A DNA stretch of 64,000 bases from Lumbricus rubellus (GCA_945859605.1 OX243825.1:28338412-28402411); one strand, 5' to 3'. Counted from the first letter of the stretch, positions 8,949 to 20,871 are shown. Numbers and translations are program-made. The notes: a model not told the origin generated them from the sequence alone.

Positions 8949-10253
8949 TCATGGAACATAGCTCAACAGGCGCATCGTAAATAGTTCAGATAAAGTATCA
9001 TTTCCACGAGCATTGACACTGTGATGGGAGCAATGATCCATAAATTCCTTTTCGATTTCAAACATTTCATCGCAAATTCCGCACCCATAAGGTCTCAACG
9101 TAAAATGGCTAAAATCACATGACAGATCGTCAGAAAGTTGCTTTTCATCAGAAACTCGAGTTAAACTCTGTAATGATGAAGATTTTTGTTTGCCTGTAGC
9201 TTCTGCTGGGGTCAAGTCTTTCTCATCAAGAGAGTTTCCATATTCGGTAAATCTATCATCTGACTTAATTCTTGCACGCTGACATTTCTTTGTGGAAACA
9301 GGAACTTGACCTGATATGCATTTGCATGAGTTATCTTCTTTGCAACCAGTAATGTGTCGCTTCGGATTGCTATCAAAGGAAATTACCGGTATGTTGCAGT
9401 TCACAATGCAAGGAAATGGCTTTTCTCCAGTGTAGTTTTCTCTGTGTAGGTTAAGATTACCATTCTGAGAAAAAGGTATGTAACACAAAATGTATGGGCT
9501 TGTATAGTGGGTTAGTGTATGGTTGTTCAGACTATTCTTTTCTGTAAATGCTTTCTGGCATATATTGCATTTGTATGGTCTTGTATGTTGGGATAGCGTA
9601 TGGTTTTCCAGACTAATCTTTGCAGCATATGTTTCCTGGCATATATTGCATTTGTATGGTCTTGTATGTTGGGATAGCGTATGGTTTTCCAGACCAATCT
9701 TTGCAGCATATGTTTTCTGGCATATATTGCATTTGTATGGTCTTGTATGTTGGGATAGCATATGGTTTTCCAGACCAATCTTTCCAGCATATGCTTTCTG
9801 GCATATATTGCATTTGTATGGTCTTGTATGTTGGGATAGCGTATGGTTTTCCAGACCAATCTTTCCAGCATATGTTTCCTGGCATATATTGCATTTGTAT
9901 GGTCTTGTATGTTGGGATAGCGTATGGTTTTCCAGACTAATCTTTCCAACATATGTTTTCTGGCATATATTGCATTTGTATGGTATTTCTCCGGTGTGCG
10001 TTCGTACATGGATAACCAGAGTATTTTTCCATGCAAATGTTTTCTGGCAAATATTGCACTTGTATGGCTTTTCTCCCGTGTGTGTTCGTACATGGCATCT
10101 CATATCACTACAAGATTTAAATGTCTTATGGCATATATTGCACTTGTATGGTTTTTCTCCAGTGTGCATTCGTGCATGGTGGTCTATAACATTCTCCTTC
10201 GAAAATGTTCTGGAGCGTGAATTGCCCTCATAAGAGTTTTTCTGAGCCTGCAT
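8949..10253 (-). CDS. ZNF2: C2H2 zinc-finger protein, 434 aa, with HX4H finger series
   Basis: A single open frame from Met at 10253 to TGA at 8949. After a degenerate first finger (ending HHARMHTGEKP) come two standard fingers (CNICHKTF, CNICQKTF), then five near-identical 27-aa units of the type YKCNICQxxYAGKIGLENHx ending LSQHTRP, then one more finger and two degenerate ones. The five-unit series is unusual: the histidines are H-X4-H and the linker is only TRP, not TGEKP. The C-terminal 140 residues are a conserved non-array module ending in an acidic C2H2 finger (CGICDEMFEIEKEF...HCSHH). Likely a nuclear DNA-binding protein; no KRAB, BTB, SCAN or ZAD domain. ZNF1 is its closest paralogue and differs mainly in finger number. 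In-frame finger-like codons continue upstream of this Met to a TAG near 10310, so the true start or an upstream exon is uncertain. Confidence 0.8.
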   Translation of the reverse strand: MQAQKNSYEGNSRSRTFSKENVIDHHARMHTGEKPYKCNICHKTFKSCSDMRCHVRTHTGEKPYKCNICQKTFAWKNTLVIHVRTHTGEIPYKCNICQKTYVGKISLENHTLSQHTRPYKCNICQETYAGKIGLENHTLSQHTRPYKCNICQKAYAGKIGLENHMLSQHTRPYKCNICQKTYAAKIGLENHTLSQHTRPYKCNICQETYAAKISLENHTLSQHTRPYKCNICQKAFTEKNSLNNHTLTHYTSPYILCYIPFSQNGNLNLHRENYTGEKPFPCIVNCNIPVISFDSNPKRHITGCKEDNSCKCISGQVPVSTKKCQRARIKSDDRFTEYGNSLDEKDLTPAEATGKQKSSSLQSLTRVSDEKQLSDDLSCDFSHFTLRPYGCGICDEMFEIEKEFMDHCSHHSVNARGNDTLSELFTMRLLSYVP

Positions 10254-12245
10254 CCTTGTATCGTATTTGATGTGATCAATGTCTGAAAATGTTTTTTGAC
10301 ATAAATTGTATTCCTAATTCTTCAACACCTGTTGTGACTTTTTGATGACAACTATGCAAATATAATCTGACAAAATAGCAATTTTATGGCTGTTCTCTAC
10401 TTTGATACACTACCACCTAACAATTCTTAGCACATCTATTTTGTGAATTGCAGCTATTCAAACATCGATGTCTGACGCATCCGTTCTTTGCCAACCATCG
10501 ATGCAAAATTCACATTAAGTGTATATCCATGATCCATTCTATGATAATGTTGCACTGATATTCATGCATCATATTCTAAGATCGTCAATCGCTGACCATT
10601 GTGAATACATTCATGGTCCTGGTTGAGATTGTTTTGCAGGTTAGGACGAATTAACCATTTTAGTGCATAAAAGGTATCCGTTTTCAATCACGTAAACTTA
10701 GGAAAGCCGATATGAAAATGTCCTTCCGTCAATATCACCTTATAGAGATCAAAGAAATCCAGAAAATAGAGCACTCTCAGCAACAAACCGATGATACGCG
10801 AGCTGACTGGACCACAGATGATTAAAAATACCCATGAAGTGTCCACAACTGGGCAAACTCTTTATTAAAGTTGAATCGAAGACTCACTCTGGTCGACATA
10901 CTTTGCAATTTTTTTTGTAAGTCTGAAAATAAAGAAATTGAACAAAGATCATAATTACACAATAATATAGTGATTTATCAACAGTGCTCCGACATATGAT
11001 GCCTGTGTACTGCGTAGGAACATTCAACAGAACTTCTAGAGCTATAAAAATGCTCATTTGTCATTGATTGGTGGTTGGTTATTTTATAGTGGCAGAATAA
11101 AAGTACAATAATAATAATACCTATTTTTTTTAATTTCCACATTGTAATTGTTGCATTTTAAGCTGTCATCATAACAAACTTGCTGTACTTGTTCAGTGCC
11201 GATAATAGTGGTCTAAGACTTAAGAAATGGAGTGGCCACTGTTGTATAGTATCTGGATCAATGACATACATGTTGAAATTCGATCGCATCTAAGGTTGCA
11301 GATGACACAGAAGTCTCAGTATGAAGAGGAAGCAGAGGAACTGTGAGAGGACTCAGCTCAGAAAATCACAAGACTTCTTTTAATAATATAATCTGAAGTA
11401 TAAATGCTCAGTTATGCATATGGGGAAGAAAAACAAAAGAGTTTTCATATGAAGTTGAGTGGCACTAAAGTTCTGTACTTGAACAGTGTATAACTAGTGT
11501 ACGTTTTGACTCGCCTGCTTTTGCAACTTGCTCAAGTCGCGTAAACACCCTAAAATGAAATCTTGACTACATATGGCCTTGAAATTAGCAATAATTATCT
11601 TCATCGATCCGACTTTTGTTTGTTTGTGCACTTGTTATAGCGCCCCTTCAATTGCGAGTGAAGACCTTGCCCAAGGTCCCTACGCAGTGGCTTGAGGGTG
11701 GATTCGAACCTCAAACCTTCCGGCTCCAAGGCAACGACACCACCACTACACCACCGCACCCCACCCTTGTATTCAATCAACAGTCAAGTCGAACTGAATA
11801 AAAATAATTATGCTATGTGTCTAATTTGTAATGCTAAGATACATTACACTTCCAACTTCAATTTAGTAGAATAATAACTTTCATCAATCCAGCAAGGCTT
11901 TTTGTATTTTCAGCTTTTTCAGAGATTTGGGTTGAATATAATTGTAGTTGTGCATTCAGCATCGTCAATTTTGTTCAAATCTATAAAAGATATTCAGAAA
12001 ACGGGATTTTTTAAATTGATTGATATTCTTATTTTGTGGGAAATAACGACTCGGTAAAACTGCAGATTATGATGCCATACTGTTTCATTTTGTCAGTTTA
12101 AAATGGAGGCTAGATGCAGTCAACTCCAATCCCCAAACATGCTGAAAAGACACAGAAACACAATTTCCCGAAAACAGCTTTATAGAAAATGGTCAAACTA
12201 CTGAAAACCACTAAGAGTTCATACAAATGCATGACACAATTGCTA
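10254..12245. other. 5' flank of ZNF2 and spacer
   Basis: 10310-11440 matches the ZNF1 flank (4640-5519 plus 6226-6460) but without the 698-bp MITE, giving its empty site. A reversed SINE with an internal deletion sits at 11625-11763. The remainder (about 11770-12245) is AT-rich with one copy of the CATCAATCCAGC motif and no gene. Confidence 0.6.
11625..11763 (-). mobile_element. SINE copy, reversed, internal part missing
   Basis: The reverse complement reads GGGGTGCGGTGGTGTAGTGG at the head and GAGGTTCGAATCCACC at the B box. It then jumps to the TTGAAGGGGCGCTATAACAA tail; the stretch before the tail, including GGGAGCGCCTCTGAGTAG, is missing. Confidence 0.8.
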
Positions 12246-12253
12246 GTGAAGTT

Positions 12254-12835
12254 GGTTAAGCCGTAGTTTAGGCTGTTTAATTATTTGGCCAAAAAGTGAG
12301 GCTGTTAAATTATTTGCATGTGTATAAATGATATACAAGTAATTTCTGGATCGCCAGGTTAAATCCAGCTTCCATTTCAACTATAAATATGCCTTTATCC
12401 AGCTTCCATTTCAGGTATAAAATGCCTTTATCCAGGTTCTACTTCTCAAGCGTTTTTCATCAATCCAGCTTCATTTTCAGCAGAATGACTACACTAACCC
12501 TAAAACTAACCCTAACCGACCCTCACGACGCCTAACCTGAGCCCTAACCGACCCTCATGCGTAAAATCCCGCTTCTATTTCGTCACTAAATATTTGTCAT
12601 CGAATGTAAGAAATTGGTTGTCGGATAAAAAAGTACCGTTTTTTCGTCAATCCAGCTTCCATTTTCTCGCGTTTTCGGTTTATATTGCTACTTCCGGTTG
12701 CGAATGTTCAGAAATTGGAATAGCGCGTTTTATGGCGCGTTACATTCATGATTTTAGGCCTTTATTAATTAAACAGCCTAAACTACGGGATATCGATAAT
12801 GAAAATAATTAAACAGCCTAAACTACGGTTTACCC
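12254..12835. mobile_element. 582-bp MITE (GGTTAAACCGTAG family), copy 1
   Basis: Flanked by the 8-bp repeat GTGAAGTT (12246-12253, 12836-12843). Left end GGTTAAGCCGTAGTTTAGGC; the right end is its reverse complement with small changes. The 3' inverted repeat is present twice in tandem (about 12770-12835). The interior has the CCAGCTTC minisatellite and telomere-like CCCTAA words (about 12495-12555). It is near-identical to copy 2 at 29992-30575, so it moved recently. hAT-like by TSD length; not proven. Confidence 0.88.
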
Positions 12836-12852
12836 GTGAAGTTGATAATGAT

Positions 12853-13025
12853 TCCACGACAAAATGGTTCACAGACAAATGGTTCAATGACATGATTCAC
12901 AGCTACAAACTTTGATGTCTGTAATTTCCTAGTGTGTCCTTGTTGAATGTTTTGTCGGTGAACCATTTGCCGTTGAACTCATTTGTCGTTGAACCATTTA
13001 TTTGTCTGCGAAAAATTGTCGTTGA
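12853..13025. repeat. Fold-back sequence with AATGGTTCA / TGAACCATT words
   Basis: The left half has two copies of ACAAATGGTTCA-type words. The right half has two TGAACCATTT words in the opposite orientation, so the strand can fold on itself. It is absent from the matching point in block B copy 1 (about 6455). Possibly a fold-back insertion. Confidence 0.45.
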
Positions 13026-14370
13026 TAACGCAGTCTAGCGGGTTGACAGAAAATCAATTCAGTGATCCGGTCGTCGCTAAGTTCCCCGTCGATATTTGGG
13101 TTTTGGGCCGAAAACCTGTACTTGTGATCAATTTGTAAATTCGTGAAACATGTGGCAATAACTTACAAGTGCTAGTAGTATTATAATAGTGATGCATCAC
13201 TGTAAGAAATCTTTACCAACTCTCCAAAATGGCGATGAGAAACAGGGATAGTGTATAATTAGAAGTTGGATTGCACAATTCTTGGCCCTCTTGCGAGTGA
13301 TCGTGCCTTTCGTAACGGTTGTTCTTCTCAGCCTTATGCGGTAAAACTTTGACCTGATAATTATTTAATTGAGAGTTTCATTCAATTTAAATGCTAAAAT
13401 CGCACTTGATATCTATAGCTTGGTAATTTGTCACTGTAGTGTTCGAAAATATTAATGTCAAACGCGTCATTCAATAGTTGCTATCCAACTTCCATTTAGA
13501 TAACAATTATTTTTCATGATTCCTGCTCCAATTTAAGCAAGAACATTTTCATCAATCCAGCTCCAATTTAAGCAAGAACATTTTCATCAATCCAATTCCA
13601 ATTTAAGCAAGAACATTTTCATCCATCCAGCTCCAATTATGCATGAATATTTTCATCAATCCAACTTCCATTTAAGTAAGTTTCTGCAAACGTCTGTCAG
13701 TGAATGCGTTAATTTAATTAAAACGCTGAAACCCAGGAGTGTATAATACCATTGAAAATTTGAAACCCTTTAATACCATTGAAAATTTGAATCTTTTAAT
13801 ACCATTGAAAATTTGAAACCATTGGCTAAATAATTTCGGATGCTGAAGTGAACACTGTACGAACTCATACGAACGTATCAGGGATACCCTTTGTATTCCA
13901 AGAACTGTTAATTGCATTGAACTATGTTCTGTTATTACATTTGTTGTCTAAGTTTACTGATCCGTTAAAAAAACAGAACTGTGTATGATTCACTCGGGAG
14001 CAACAAAAAAACCCCAAAAAAATCATCTATAGCTTATCCTGCTGCTCTGCTGTTTTGTGAGGCGCCCTTAAAACGGGTTTGCGCTGTAACGGAGTCATGC
14101 AAACTATTGTCGAAATCATCATTATAGTAGATCTTCTACTTGCAAATACAAAGTCTCAATCTCTTTTATTTACTTACATCCACTTGGGTGATTAATAACA
14201 GAATCTTGCAACACAAAGTTGACAACACTATACAATCGTATGAATTGTATTGAGGTACTGGGTATTTAAAAGGTTCTCATTGAGGCGGGGGAGATATATT
14301 GGGAAGAAAACATTTGAGTGATGAAAGCCCTAAAGAGTTGACCCTAAAATCAATATTGAATCACCTTTTA
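13015..14370. repeat. Duplicated intergenic block B, copy 2 (between ZNF2 and ZNF3)
   Basis: Close copy of 6458-8005. It lacks the (AT)n-SINE pair and the 55-bp TTAA element, so it serves as the empty-site reference. It holds the 35-bp minisatellite (13520-13680) and three units of TACCATTGAAAATTTGAAAC (about 13747-13825). No coding sequence. Confidence 0.75.
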
Positions 14371-15246
14371 ATATTCTTCTTAGAGGCCTTGCCTTAACAT
14401 ATTATTGTCACTTTAGAAGCATAATTATTAATGATAAAATATCGTTTTGATTTTCAGTTGGAAGGATATAAAGTAAAACTACACAATATAATTTACATCA
14501 ATTTTTTATGTATAATGTATTTGCACAATGTCTGACATACACAGACACAAAAATACAATTTGGATTTCTATAATGTGTATAATAAAAACCCGCTTAGGAA
14601 CACATTCTAATATAAAATTATTCATTTAATTGGTAACACAAACTGATAGAAACACCGCTATCACGTGCAAGAAGCAGTTAATCAAATGGAATATTATATA
14701 CTAAAGAGTAAAGAATGTGTATGTCCAAGTCTATTGAATTTATCTTAAACAAGATAAATGTAGAAAATTATAAAGTAAAACCATGCAGTGTCTTGACAAA
14801 ACGATTTTTAGATTATAGACCATAAATACGAAGAGAAACAGGTGTGCACATGAACGGATTATGTGATAATTACCCAGAACAGTAACACTGGCTGGCTCTC
14901 ATACACTTCATCAATTATTGTTATCATATCGGCGCAAGGTCTAAATTCACAGTATTCAATGATTTTTATAGTCACATTGTGAACGATACTCTAAAGTCTA
15001 AACCTATACTATGGCATATCTAATCATGGAGCTCACTCAAAGACCTAAAAGCACAAAAATCCTCATCATTATATAATTTATGGCATCGACTAAAAATAGC
15101 AACGTCGATTATTTTGTCTCTGAGTTTTGTGATGCCCATCCATAGCATCAAGACAATGTCTACTACAGTGTAATGAGTGAGTATGGCAGTCCGTGTGCAC
15201 TGTGCAGTACTCAAGGAAAATAGCTCAAACGGCACATTGTAAATAG
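14371..15246 (-). other. 3' flank of ZNF3
   Basis: AT-rich, with diverged similarity to the 3' flanks of ZNF1 and ZNF2. No gene or clear poly(A) signal was recognised. Confidence 0.4.
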
Positions 15247-16794
15247 TTAAGAAAGAGTAGCATTTCCACAAGCATCAACGTTGCAATGGATGCAATGTTC
15301 CGCAAATTCCTTTTCGATTTCAAACATTTCATCACACATCCCACAACCATAATATCTCAACGTAAAATGGCTGGAATTCACACAATCATACGACCGATCT
15401 TCAGAAACCTGCTTTTCATCAGAAACTGGATTTAAACACGATGATGAAGATTGTCGCACGATGGCAGTTTCTGTTGAGCACATCCCTTTATCAACAAGAC
15501 ATTTCCCACATTCAGTCAACCTATTATTATTCGACTTTGTTCCTTCACACGGACATTCCTTTGTGGAAACAATACTTTGACATGACATGCATTTGCATGA
15601 GTTTTCTTCGCTGCAACTAGTATTGTGCCGGTTTCGATTGTCATCACAGGCGAATAAGCTGCAACTTGCAATGCAAGGAAATGGATTTTCTCCAGTGTGA
15701 GTTCTGCCGTGTAATTCAAGATGGCCTTTCTGCGAAAATGATTTGAAACAAAACGTGCACTTGCATGGGTTTTCCTCAGTGTGGGTTCGTTTATGGCGGT
15801 CCAGATGTTTTTTCCGTGCATACGTCTTATGGCATATAATGCATAGATATGGTCTTTCACCAGTGTGGGTTCGTGTATGGAGGTTCAGATAAGTCTTACA
15901 CACAAATGTCTTATGGCATAAATTGCATTTGTGTGGTTTTTCGCCTGTGTGCATCTTTGTATGGATGTTCAGCTTATTCTTCAGAGTAAATGTCTTACTG
16001 CATAAATTGCATTTGTATGGTTTTACACCAGTGTGGCTTTGCATATGGCGATTCAGATAATTGTTACATGCAAACGTCTTAAGGCATATATTGCACATAT
16101 ATGGTTTTTCACCAGTGTGTGTTCGTGTATGGTGGGGGAGATCACTCTTACGTACAAATGTCCTATGGCATAAATTACATTTGTATGGTTTTACACCAGT
16201 GTGGCTTTGCATATGGCGGTCCATATCATTTTTACGTGAAAATGTTTTCTGGCAAAACTGGCATTTGTATGGTTTTACACCAGTGTGGCTTTGCATATGG
16301 CGGTCCATATCATTTTTACGTGAAAATGTCTTTTGGCAAAACTGGCATTTGTATGGTTTTGCACCAGTGTGGTTTTGCATATGGCGGTCCATATCATTTT
16401 TACGTGAAAATGTCTTTTGGCAAAACTGGCATTTGTATGGTTTTGCACCAGTGTGGTTTTGCATATGGCGGTCCATATCATTTTTACGTGAAAATGTCTT
16501 TTGGCAAAACTGGCATTTGTATGGTTTTGCACCAGTGTGGTTTTGCATATGGCGGTCCATATCATTTTTACGTGAAAATGTCTTTTGGCAAAACTGGCAC
16601 TTGTATGGTTTTAAACAAGTGTGGCTTTGCATATGGCGGTCCATATCATTTTTACGTGAAAATGTTTTCTGGCAAAACTGGCATTTGTATGGTTTTACAC
16701 CAGTGTGGTTTTGCATATGGCGGTCCATATCATTTTTACGTGAAAATGTCGTCTGGCAAAAATTGCATTTGTATGGTTTTACACCAGTGTACAT
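15247..16794 (-). CDS. ZNF3: 13-finger C2H2 protein with seven identical-helix fingers, 515 aa
   Basis: The open frame runs from Met at 16794 (MYTGVKPYKC) to TAA at 15247. Fingers 1-7 are nearly the same sequence, each with SRKNDMDRH in the recognition helix and TGVKP or TGAKP linkers. Fingers 8-13 are diverse and TGEKP-linked. A degenerate finger and the family's C-terminal module follow, with the acidic finger CGMCDEMFEIEKEF. The reading frame stops at GNATLS. In ZNF2 it continues 12 residues, and the difference is a GAA to TAA change, so this is a slightly shortened protein. Upstream finger sequence is frame-broken (16824-17157), so Met 16794 may be a secondary start. Likely nuclear and DNA binding. 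The identical helices predict a tandemly repeated target site. Confidence 0.75.
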   Translation of the reverse strand: MYTGVKPYKCNFCQTTFSRKNDMDRHMQNHTGVKPYKCQFCQKTFSRKNDMDRHMQSHTCLKPYKCQFCQKTFSRKNDMDRHMQNHTGAKPYKCQFCQKTFSRKNDMDRHMQNHTGAKPYKCQFCQKTFSRKNDMDRHMQNHTGAKPYKCQFCQKTFSRKNDMDRHMQSHTGVKPYKCQFCQKTFSRKNDMDRHMQSHTGVKPYKCNLCHRTFVRKSDLPHHTRTHTGEKPYMCNICLKTFACNNYLNRHMQSHTGVKPYKCNLCSKTFTLKNKLNIHTKMHTGEKPHKCNLCHKTFVCKTYLNLHTRTHTGERPYLCIICHKTYARKKHLDRHKRTHTEENPCKCTFCFKSFSQKGHLELHGRTHTGENPFPCIASCSLFACDDNRNRHNTSCSEENSCKCMSCQSIVSTKECPCEGTKSNNNRLTECGKCLVDKGMCSTETAIVRQSSSSCLNPVSDEKQVSEDRSYDCVNSSHFTLRYYGCGMCDEMFEIEKEFAEHCIHCNVDACGNATLS

Positions 16795-16823
16795 TTTATA
16801 ATGCTCGTTTAGATAACTCTTTT

Positions 16824-17157
16824 TTAAACTGATTTTTTGCCAAAATTGTAGCTGTATGGTTTTTCACCAGTGTGACCTGTAGTATGTCGTTCTAGAGCAT
16901 TCATATGCTCAAATGATTCGTGGCACATATCACATTTGTAAGGCTTTTTTTCAGTTTGAGTTCTTGAATGGTGATCTAGAATAGATATTCTCATTGGTAA
17001 ATGTTTTGTAGGAGAAATTGCATCTGAAAGAATTTTCCTGATGTTGCATTCTCGCATGGCACGTTAGCAATGTCAGAAAAGATATTTGCACAAATCGCAT
17101 TTGGAATACTTCTACACACAGATCAGTTGTTGTGATTTCATGATCACAGCTCTCCAA
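16824..17157 (-). pseudogene. Frame-broken N-terminal part of ZNF3
   Basis: Finger-family sequence continues upstream of the ZNF3 frame but in two other frames. 17157-16951 holds CHARMQHQENSFRCNF, matching the ZNF4 N-terminus. 17057-16824 holds a good finger YKCDMCHESFEHMNALERH. That frame then reads PYSYNFGKKSV and a stop, where both finger cysteines are replaced by Y and G. At least two small indels separate these pieces from the main frame. Confidence 0.65.
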
Positions 17158-18429
17158 ATAGAGTCATCTCGAAAATATGACAATTTTGTGGGTTTTCTCT
17201 AATGTTGATACTTGCATATAATACTAGATAAGTTTTCTGCAAACTAATGTTGTGACATTCCTTGCAGCTATTCCAACTTCGGTGTCTGGGGCATCTATTC
17301 TTTGCAAACTTTCATGCAAAATTCACTTTAACTATTTACTATCCATCCTACGACACGTTGGATGGATATTTTATCATATTCTATGATTTTTGGACCTCTA
17401 TCGATGACAGTTGATGAACATACGATGTTCTGGCTAAGATTGCACGGCAGGTTACGAATGACAAGAAGATGAATCAACCCCTTTCTGTGCATAGAGGGAT
17501 TCCATTGTCAATCATATAAAACTTAGGAGTCTCTAATCACCGATATATGAGTTCAAAGAGAGCCTGAAAGTGACGCACTCTGCAACAGCAGATGATGCCC
17601 AGAACTGGCTGGATTACACCAGTATGAGAATTGTGGAAAAATAACTGGGGGGGTTGGCCTATGATAAACTTGAAATTGGGGTATGAAAAACATGCTTTAA
17701 CATGGGGCTCTAAGAAAGACTGGGGGGTTGAACCCCCCAACCCCCCGGCAATTCTCACCCTGGATTACACAAAGGACATGTGTTGCACTCCTGCGTACTG
17801 ACAGGCACTTCTGCGTACTGACAGGCACTGGCTTTTTGTTGTATCTTGGGCAGTCACAGAAGATTGAAAGTCCAAAGGATTGCACAAAACTGGCAAACCT
17901 GTTTCGTTGAATCTAAGATTAACTCTGGTTCACAGACTTTGAGGTACATGTAGCAGACATGCAATTTTGTTTCTAAAGTCTGAAAATAAAGAAACATACA
18001 TAAAAGAACGATATTCCAAAAACAGCTTGGTAATCCACTAATCCATCGTTATGGCAGCAAATTTTCATCAATCCGACTTTTATTTAGCAAGAATTCTTTT
18101 CGGTAATGTTTGCCTTTAGCGTCCAAAATTATTTCAAGGTAGCATCCGATGTTATATACTCAGAGTCTTAAGCGTCTCGCCATTTCAAAATAGCGCGTTC
18201 ACTAACAGAAGTTTGCAGAAACTTAGGCCTACTAAAATGGAAGCTGGATTGATGAAAATGTTCATGCCTAGTTGGAGCTGGATTGATGAAAATGTTTTTG
18301 CTTAAATTGGAGCATGATTCATAAAAATAATGACGCGATGAAGATACCATTGAAACCATTGAAATAATTTCGGACGCTAAAAGCAAACATTACCTTCTTT
18401 TCGTCAATCCAATTTGTATGCCATAAACG
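17158..18429. other. 5' flank of ZNF3 and spacer
   Basis: Diverged copy of the ZNF1/ZNF2 upstream region, recognisable at 17540-17990 (TCTGAAAATAAAGAA near 17980). It is interrupted by a 143-bp hAT-like MITE. A CTTCTGCGTACTGACAGGCA unit is doubled near 17790-17830. 18050-18420 holds reversed CCAGCTTC-type repeats. No coding exon identified. Confidence 0.5.
17620..17762 (+). mobile_element. 143-bp hAT-like MITE, copy 1 (CAG..TGAGAATTG)
   Basis: 8-bp duplication GATTACAC on both sides (17612-17619, 17763-17770). Ends CAGTATGAGAATTG and CAATTCTCACCCTG are inverted repeats. The interior has AACTGGGGGGGTTGG and CAACCCCCCGGC-type G/C runs. Related copies at 26911-27056 and 45510-45648 have their own 8-bp duplications. 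Confidence 0.9.
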
Positions 18430-18815
18430 CTAAATCACTTTTCTCGCTGTTGTGCCATGTCCTTCAGTTCTCTATATTCCTCTTCCATCATCCCGTCCAG
18501 CAGTTTTTATCTAGGCCTTCCTCTGCACCTCTTTCCCTCCAATCTTCCTTCAATTATTTCTTTCTGCAGTGAGTCACCTCTTAGCAAATGTCCCACCCAA
18601 TTCTTTTGTCTTATCTTTACTGTGTCCAGCAGAGATCTTTTCTCTTCTACCATCATTAGTAGGCTACTTCTTCATTTGAAACATGCTTTGTCCAACTGAT
18701 TTTCTCCATATTTCTCCATACCCACATTTCAAAAGCTTCCATCCTCTTCACGTCTTCTTTTCTCATTGTCCATGTCTCTGCACCATATAACGTCACACTC
18801 CATCCATAAAACTAA
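18430..18815 (-). mobile_element. LINE fragment (C-terminal region of a reverse-transcriptase ORF)
   Basis: The minus strand reads LYGAETWTMRKEDVKRMEAF then EMWVWRNMEKISWTKHVSNE before a stop. In shifted frames it continues with GRLEGKRCRGRPR. This YGAETW...RGRP pattern is typical of the C-terminal part of many invertebrate non-LTR retrotransposon polyproteins. It is broken by stops and frameshifts and is unlike the LINE at 24553, so a second LINE lineage is present. Confidence 0.75.
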
Positions 18816-18889
18816 CAAGAGCTAATTTAATTGCACGACATAATTAACAGTTTCCAAAATCATTCGGTTGCGGGTACAGGTGTGTTTGC

Positions 18890-19960
<1,071 letters not shown>

Positions 19961-20579
19961 CTCTCATGAATATATAATATATTAGCATCGTTTTTAGCTC
20001 CAGTTGGAAAGATATAAGGTAAAGCTGAACAGCATAATAATCTACTCCAATTTTTTATGCATAACATTATTTGCACAATATCTCACATACATGATACACA
20101 AAATTGCAAACACTAGTGTCTTGACTAACGGTTTATAGAGTTTAGACCATAAAATGCGAAGAACAACAGGTGTGCACATGGATGGATAGAAAATTAACAT
20201 TGGTGGGCTCTCATTACCACAATCATTTCTTGATTTGATATTGCCGAAAAGTTCCCATACACAGTTCATAACTAGACAAATTTGAATTTTTATAGTAACG
20301 CTAGGATTAGGAATGTCAAGTGTTGGCTGATTGCCAGAAAAAAAAACACTCTCAATCTGAGGCATATGTAAGAATTGTGCTCAACTCAAGATCTACAAGA
20401 ACAAAAATGCTAAACATTGCAAAAACTTATATAACGTCGTCTAAGTATAATAACGATGATTAGTGTCTTGCGATATCACAGCCACTGCATAAATCGAATG
20501 TTTATGACAAAAATGTTTGGAATATTATTCAATATCCAGCACTCAAGAAAAATATATCAAAAGTCACATTGGAAATAAT
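19961..20579 (-). other. Far 3' flank of ZNF4
   Basis: AT-rich and diverged from the other ZNF 3' flanks. No coding sequence recognised. Confidence 0.4.
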
Positions 20580-20871
20580 TAAGAAAAAGTATAATTCCCG
20601 GCAGTATCGATCGACATCGCAACGAAAACAATGCTCCATAAATTCCTTTTCTATTTCAAACATTTCATCACACAAGCGTATTTTCTCAGCGTAAAATGGC
20701 TAAGATTAACAAATTCGTTTGACTGATCTTCAGAAAGTCGCTTTTCACCAGAAACTAGGTTTAAACTCAAAGAGGATGAAGATTGTCACATGATGGTAGT
20801 TTCTGTTGAAAGCAATTTTTTCTCATCAAGACATTTTCCATATTCAGCCAACATGGTTCTTTCACACTCGA
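20580..20871 (-). pseudogene. Decayed C-terminal module of ZNF4
   Basis: Beyond the ZNF4 stop the same strand still reads LAEYGKCLDEKKLLSTET, a stop, QSSSSLSLNLVSGEKRLSED and SHFTLRKYACVMKCLK. This is the linker and acidic-finger module of ZNF1-3 with a nonsense codon and a small deletion where CGICDEMFE should be. ZNF4 therefore probably once carried this module. Confidence 0.7.

Noticed and set aside
9523..10233. Long plus-strand open frame opposite ZNF2, and similar ones opposite ZNF1, ZNF3 and ZNF4
   Set aside because: Antisense shadows of finger repeats (Trp/His/Leu-rich periodic peptides); the minus frames have real C2H2 motifs.
12495..12555. Interstitial telomere repeat (CCCTAA words)
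   Set aside because: Only a few imperfect words, present identically inside a second MITE copy at 30230-30295; part of the element, not a telomere remnant.
15900..16794. CRISPR-like array of regular direct repeats
   Set aside because: The 84-bp units are coding zinc fingers in frame; there are no unique spacers and the DNA is eukaryotic.
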